NCBI RefSeq assembly: GCF_007845675.1
Contig: NZ_VOBR01000006.1
Location: 124,001 to 188,000 of the forward strand
Reading direction: 5' to 3'
Source of the DNA: Lentzea tibetensis
GTDB lineage: Bacteria > Actinomycetota > Actinomycetes > Mycobacteriales > Pseudonocardiaceae
Length of the DNA stretch: 64,000 nt
Under the pieces are notes generated by a model that was given only the letters and a program-made list of their open reading frames with translations, did not search any database and had not been told where the DNA came from. The number at the start of each line of letters is the position of its first letter. Position 1 is the stretch's first letter. This document shows, one piece after another, positions 61,170 to 64,000 of the stretch. The position numbers and the translations under genes are program-made.

Positions 61170-62678
61170 GTGACCTTGAGGCGGTTCACCGTCGTGGCCG
61201 CTGCAGTCGGCGCGGTGCTCGTGGCGACAGTCGTTCTGGTCGTGTCCGGTGTGCTGGGACGCGACGCCTCGGTCGCCGTCGACAAGATCGAGCAGCTGGT
61301 CTTCGCGGTGGCCGCGCTCGCCTGCTACGCCAGGACGGCCAAGCCGCGCTGGCGCCGGTGGATGGTCGCCGCGATGGCGAGCCTGACGGTCGGACTGTCG
61401 GCGTGGATCTGGGGTCAGCAGGTCCTGAGCGTGCAGCTGCCGTCGTCCACGCTGGCACCACTGGGTTTCCTGCTCGTCCCCGTGCTGACGCTGGCCGCCG
61501 TGATCGTGCTCGCGCACTCGGGCGGCCGGGACGACCGCCCGCACGACCGGCGCAGCAGGCTGGTCGTCGTGATCGACGGGCTGGTGATCGTCGGGTCGCT
61601 GTTCGTGCTGACGTGGGTGTCGGCGCTGGAGTCGATGGTCCGCGCGTGGGCGACGTCCGGTCCCGGCTTCGTCACCGTGGTCGCGCACCCCGCGCTGTAC
61701 CTGGTGACGATCGTGTCGCTGGTCGTCTCGTCGTGGACGCACCGCAGCATCCGGCAGCTGCCGATGCTGTTCATCACGCTGGCCGGCATCGGGCAGTCGG
61801 CGTCGGGCTGGGTGTTCGCGTACCTGATCAGCCAGGGCGCCGACGTGATCCCACCGGTCGCGGACATCGGCTTCATGGCGTGCCCGGCGATGTTCTTCCT
61901 CAGCTCGATCGCGCCGGTCCACCACGTGCGGCACACCGACGGCCGCCTGCACACCGGCGACATGCTGTACCTGCTGGTGCCGTACGTGCCGCTGATGATC
62001 ACCGGGCTGTTCATCTTCGTCGGCACGGCCACCGGTGTGCGGCTGAACCCGGTGGAGATCTACGCCGGGCTCGCGGTGGTGCTGCTGGTGATCGTCCGGC
62101 AGCTGGTGACGCTGATGGAGAACGTCCGGCTCGTCGACGAGCTGCGGATCAGCCGCGAGCAGCTGCGCCACGAGGCGCTGCACGACCCGCTCACCGGTGT
62201 CGCGAACCGCGTGCTGTTCCGCGAACGCCTCACGAACGCGCTGGGCGTGCGCGACCGCGACCGGCCGCTGGTGCTGCTGTTCATCGACGTCGACGGGTTC
62301 AAGGCGGTGAACGACTCGTACGGCCACGCGGAGGGCGACGCGGTGCTGCGCAACGTCGCCAAGCGGCTCACGCACTGCCTGCGGGCCCAGGACACGGTGG
62401 CGCGGCTCGGCGGCGACGAGTTCGGCGTGCTGGTGGACGGCGCCGATCCGGACGAGCTGGGCGGCCGGGTGCTCGAGGCGCTGCGGAGCCCGCACCAGGT
62501 GCACGGGCGCAGGCACGAGGTGCACGCCAGCATCGGCGCCGCGCAGCAGGCCACCTACGATCCCGGCTGCACGGCCGACGACATGCTCGGCAGCGCGGAC
62601 GCCGCGATGTACACGGCGAAGCGGCTGGGCAAGGGGATGGTCGTCGTCCACGGATCACCGCTTCAGGAGCTGACGTGA
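61170..62678 (+). CDS. Membrane diguanylate cyclase (GGDEF)
   Basis: The 502-residue protein has an N-terminal membrane part of about nine or ten helices (about 1-325) and a C-terminal GGDEF domain. The active-site loop ARLGGDEFGVL is complete, and the start block DPLTGVANRVLF is present. It would make cyclic di-GMP in response to a signal in the membrane domain. No EAL domain follows. The GTG at 61170 precedes a basic N-terminus and first membrane helix. It is coupled to the cupin gene by GTGA. Confidence 0.92.
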   Translation: MTLRRFTVVAAAVGAVLVATVVLVVSGVLGRDASVAVDKIEQLVFAVAALACYARTAKPRWRRWMVAAMASLTVGLSAWIWGQQVLSVQLPSSTLAPLGFLLVPVLTLAAVIVLAHSGGRDDRPHDRRSRLVVVIDGLVIVGSLFVLTWVSALESMVRAWATSGPGFVTVVAHPALYLVTIVSLVVSSWTHRSIRQLPMLFITLAGIGQSASGWVFAYLISQGADVIPPVADIGFMACPAMFFLSSIAPVHHVRHTDGRLHTGDMLYLLVPYVPLMITGLFIFVGTATGVRLNPVEIYAGLAVVLLVIVRQLVTLMENVRLVDELRISREQLRHEALHDPLTGVANRVLFRERLTNALGVRDRDRPLVLLFIDVDGFKAVNDSYGHAEGDAVLRNVAKRLTHCLRAQDTVARLGGDEFGVLVDGADPDELGGRVLEALRSPHQVHGRRHEVHASIGAAQQATYDPGCTADDMLGSADAAMYTAKRLGKGMVVVHGSPLQELT

Positions 62679-63106
62679 CGCCAGAGGAGATCATCACCTC
62701 GCTCGGACTCGAGGAGCTCCCGGTCGAGGGGGGCTATTTCGGACAGTCCTACCGAGACGCGGAAGTCTCGGCGATCTACTACTTGTTGCGGACGCCGGAC
62801 TACTCCGGGATGCACGTGCTGAAGCACCTGGAGATCTACGCGTTCCACGCGGGCTCACCACTGCGGATGCTGTTGCTGCACCCGGACGGCTCGGTGGAGA
62901 CGCCCGTGCTCGGCCCGGAGAACCCGCAGGTCGTCGTCCCCGCGGGGGTGTGGCAGGGCAGCAGGCCGAGCGGTGACTGGTCGTTCGTCGGCACCGTCGT
63001 CGTGCCGCCGTACACCGACGACATCGTCGAGTTCGGGCACGCGGACGACCTTTCCGAGCGTTATCCCACACATGCCAACGAGATCAGGACCCTCTGCCGC
63101 TTCTAG
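62675..63106 (+). CDS. DUF985 cupin protein
   Basis: The 143-residue protein has the DUF985 (cupin_5) pattern: LGLEELPVEGGYFGQSYRD, IYYLLRTPDYSGMHVLKHLE and VPAGVWQGSRPSGDWSFVGTVV. Metal-ligand His residues of cupins are not easily placed, and function is unknown. Its GTG overlaps the diguanylate cyclase stop, so it may be co-translated. Confidence 0.88.
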   Translation: MTPEEIITSLGLEELPVEGGYFGQSYRDAEVSAIYYLLRTPDYSGMHVLKHLEIYAFHAGSPLRMLLLHPDGSVETPVLGPENPQVVVPAGVWQGSRPSGDWSFVGTVVVPPYTDDIVEFGHADDLSERYPTHANEIRTLCRF

Positions 63107-63120
63107 GCTAGGTTCGGATC

Positions 63121-63930
63121 ATGCCGATCGTGGAGCTGAACGGGATCAGGCTGAGCTACCAGGTCGAGGGGGACGACGGAGAACTCGTCCTCCTGATCAT
63201 GGGCACCGGTAGCCCAGGCCGGGTGTGGCGGATGCATCAGGTTCCCGCGCTGCGCAAGGCCGGGTACCGCGTCGCGACGGTCGACAACCGCGGCATCCCG
63301 CCGACGGACGAGTGCGCGGACGGTTTCACCATCGACGACGTGGTGGCGGACGCGGCCGCGCTGATCGAGCACCTCGGCGGACCGGCGCACGTCGTCGGCA
63401 CGTCGCTCGGTTCCCGGATCACGCAGGAGCTCGCCCACACGCGCCCGGATCTGGTGCGCAGCGCGGTCATGCTGGCCGCGCACGCGCGCCGGGACCCGCT
63501 CCAGCAGGCGTGGAACCTCGGCGAGCGCGCGTTGCACGACCACGGGATCGTGCTGCCGGACAAGTACTACGCGGCCGTCACCGCGCTGCGGAACCTGTCG
63601 CCGCGCACGCTCGAAGACCCGGTCGCGACCCGCGACTGGCTCGACCTGTTCGAGATGGGCGGCTCGAAGATCGGCTCGGGCGTGCGGGCGCAGCTGAACC
63701 TCGGCGACGTCCCGTCGGACCTGGCGAACTACCGCAAGATCACCGCGCCGTGCCTCGTCGTCGGGTACGCGGACGACCAGGTGCTGCCGACGTACCTGCA
63801 GCGCGAGGTGGCGAACGCGATCCCCGGCGCGCGGTACGCGGAGATCACGGACTGCGGCCACTTCGGCTACCTGGAGCGTCCCGACGAGGTCAACCGGGTG
63901 ATCCTGGACTTCCTCGCGTCGGTCAGCTGA
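63121..63930 (+). CDS. Alpha/beta hydrolase
   Basis: The 269-residue enzyme has the fold pattern LVLLIMGTGSPGRVWRM (oxyanion region), the nucleophile elbow VVGTSLGSRI (Ser in GxSxG), an acid in VVGYADDQVLPT and a His in ITDCGHFGYLERP. Substrate is not known; similar proteins hydrolyse esters or enol-diones. It starts 14 bp after the cupin gene in the same direction. Confidence 0.9.
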   Translation: MPIVELNGIRLSYQVEGDDGELVLLIMGTGSPGRVWRMHQVPALRKAGYRVATVDNRGIPPTDECADGFTIDDVVADAAALIEHLGGPAHVVGTSLGSRITQELAHTRPDLVRSAVMLAAHARRDPLQQAWNLGERALHDHGIVLPDKYYAAVTALRNLSPRTLEDPVATRDWLDLFEMGGSKIGSGVRAQLNLGDVPSDLANYRKITAPCLVVGYADDQVLPTYLQREVANAIPGARYAEITDCGHFGYLERPDEVNRVILDFLASVS

Positions 63931-64000
63931 TCTTCCGCAGCGTCGGCTTCAGCTGCTCCAGCACCCACTCGACACCGGCGACGTTGGGCTGCCGCAACAA
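63923..64000 (-). CDS. 3' end of an opposing gene, partial
   Basis: On the minus strand the frame entering at 64000 runs for 25 residues (ending VEWVLEQLKPTLRKIS) to a TGA at 63923-63925. It overlaps the alpha/beta hydrolase stop by 8 bp. Too little is visible to name it. Confidence 0.4.
   Translation of the reverse strand: MLRQPNVAGVEWVLEQLKPTLRKIS

Noticed and set aside
61062-62651. 529-codon frame opposite the diguanylate cyclase
   Set aside because: His/Gln/Arg-rich antisense shadow of the GGDEF gene.
1-64000. tRNA, rRNA, insertion sequences or prophage genes
   Set aside because: Gaps are short and I saw no cloverleaf, transposase, integrase or phage structural motifs while reading both strands; a dedicated tRNA scan would be decisive.

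Overview
The window is 64 kb of very GC-rich DNA with dense, short-spaced genes and many GTG and TTG starts. Neighbouring stop and start codons often overlap (GTGA, ATGA, TGATG). Gene content (Rel, actinobacterial ruvCAB-yajC-secDF-apt order, ESX-type small proteins, an Rv2578c-type radical SAM protein, actinobacterial SOS boxes) points to an actinomycete chromosome. My best guess is the family Pseudonocardiaceae (Lentzea/Saccharothrix-like); the genus is inferred, not proven. I see no tRNA, rRNA, insertion sequence, prophage or CRISPR array.

Layout: 0-5.3 kb holds the end of a membrane glycosyltransferase, a secreted PQQ-type sugar dehydrogenase, a 730-bp repeat-rich gap, an SGNH hydrolase and a kinase-like phosphotransferase. 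5.4-13.4 kb holds a DUF389 membrane protein coupled to aspS, a Nudix fusion protein, a GNAT enzyme, an OmpR-type two-component pair and a methyltransferase. 13.4-17.0 kb holds three tandem secreted subtilases, one lacking the usual oxyanion-hole Asn. 17.2-21.4 kb holds an HTH protein, a MerR-thioredoxin pair, asnB, and an HTH/membrane regulator facing a tiny secreted peptide across a perfect dyad.

21.4-29.9 kb is one translationally coupled eight-gene catabolic operon: TetR regulator, TIGR03084 protein, split AtuA-like protein, two acyl-CoA dehydrogenases and a biotin-dependent acyl-CoA carboxylase. It resembles branched-chain or acyclic-terpene acyl-CoA breakdown but has no local enoyl-CoA hydratase. 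31.1-34.7 kb is an ESX/type VII-like gene set with a WXG100-like protein and a large Ala/Gly/Glu-rich protein. 35-37.5 kb holds a secreted serine protease, a HAD hydrolase and a DUF4865 protein. 37.5-41.2 kb holds an intein-bearing radical SAM gene divergent from a pnuC-nadR salvage operon, with a perfect LexA box between them. 41.2-47.6 kb holds YibE/F, DUF1304, a spermidine-synthase-like enzyme, a broken SUKH gene, hisS, a metallo-hydrolase and a cyclophilin.

47.8-51.4 kb is the most interesting part. A 78-residue precursor with ten cysteines in its last 54 residues is followed by a MauE-like membrane redox protein, a membrane-anchored CGAC thioredoxin-like protein, an ABC exporter and a minimal S26 signal peptidase. 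The leader ends in Ala-Gly-Ala just before the first Cys, a signal-peptidase-type site. Together these look like a dedicated pathway for a secreted disulfide-rich peptide.

51.4-61.1 kb is the conserved block rel / apt-secF-secD-yajC-ruvB-ruvA-ruvC with an SOS box before ruvC. Two small membrane-protein genes sit inside it on the other strand, one of them frameshifted. 61.2-64 kb holds a diguanylate cyclase, a DUF985 cupin, an alpha/beta hydrolase and the end of an opposing gene.
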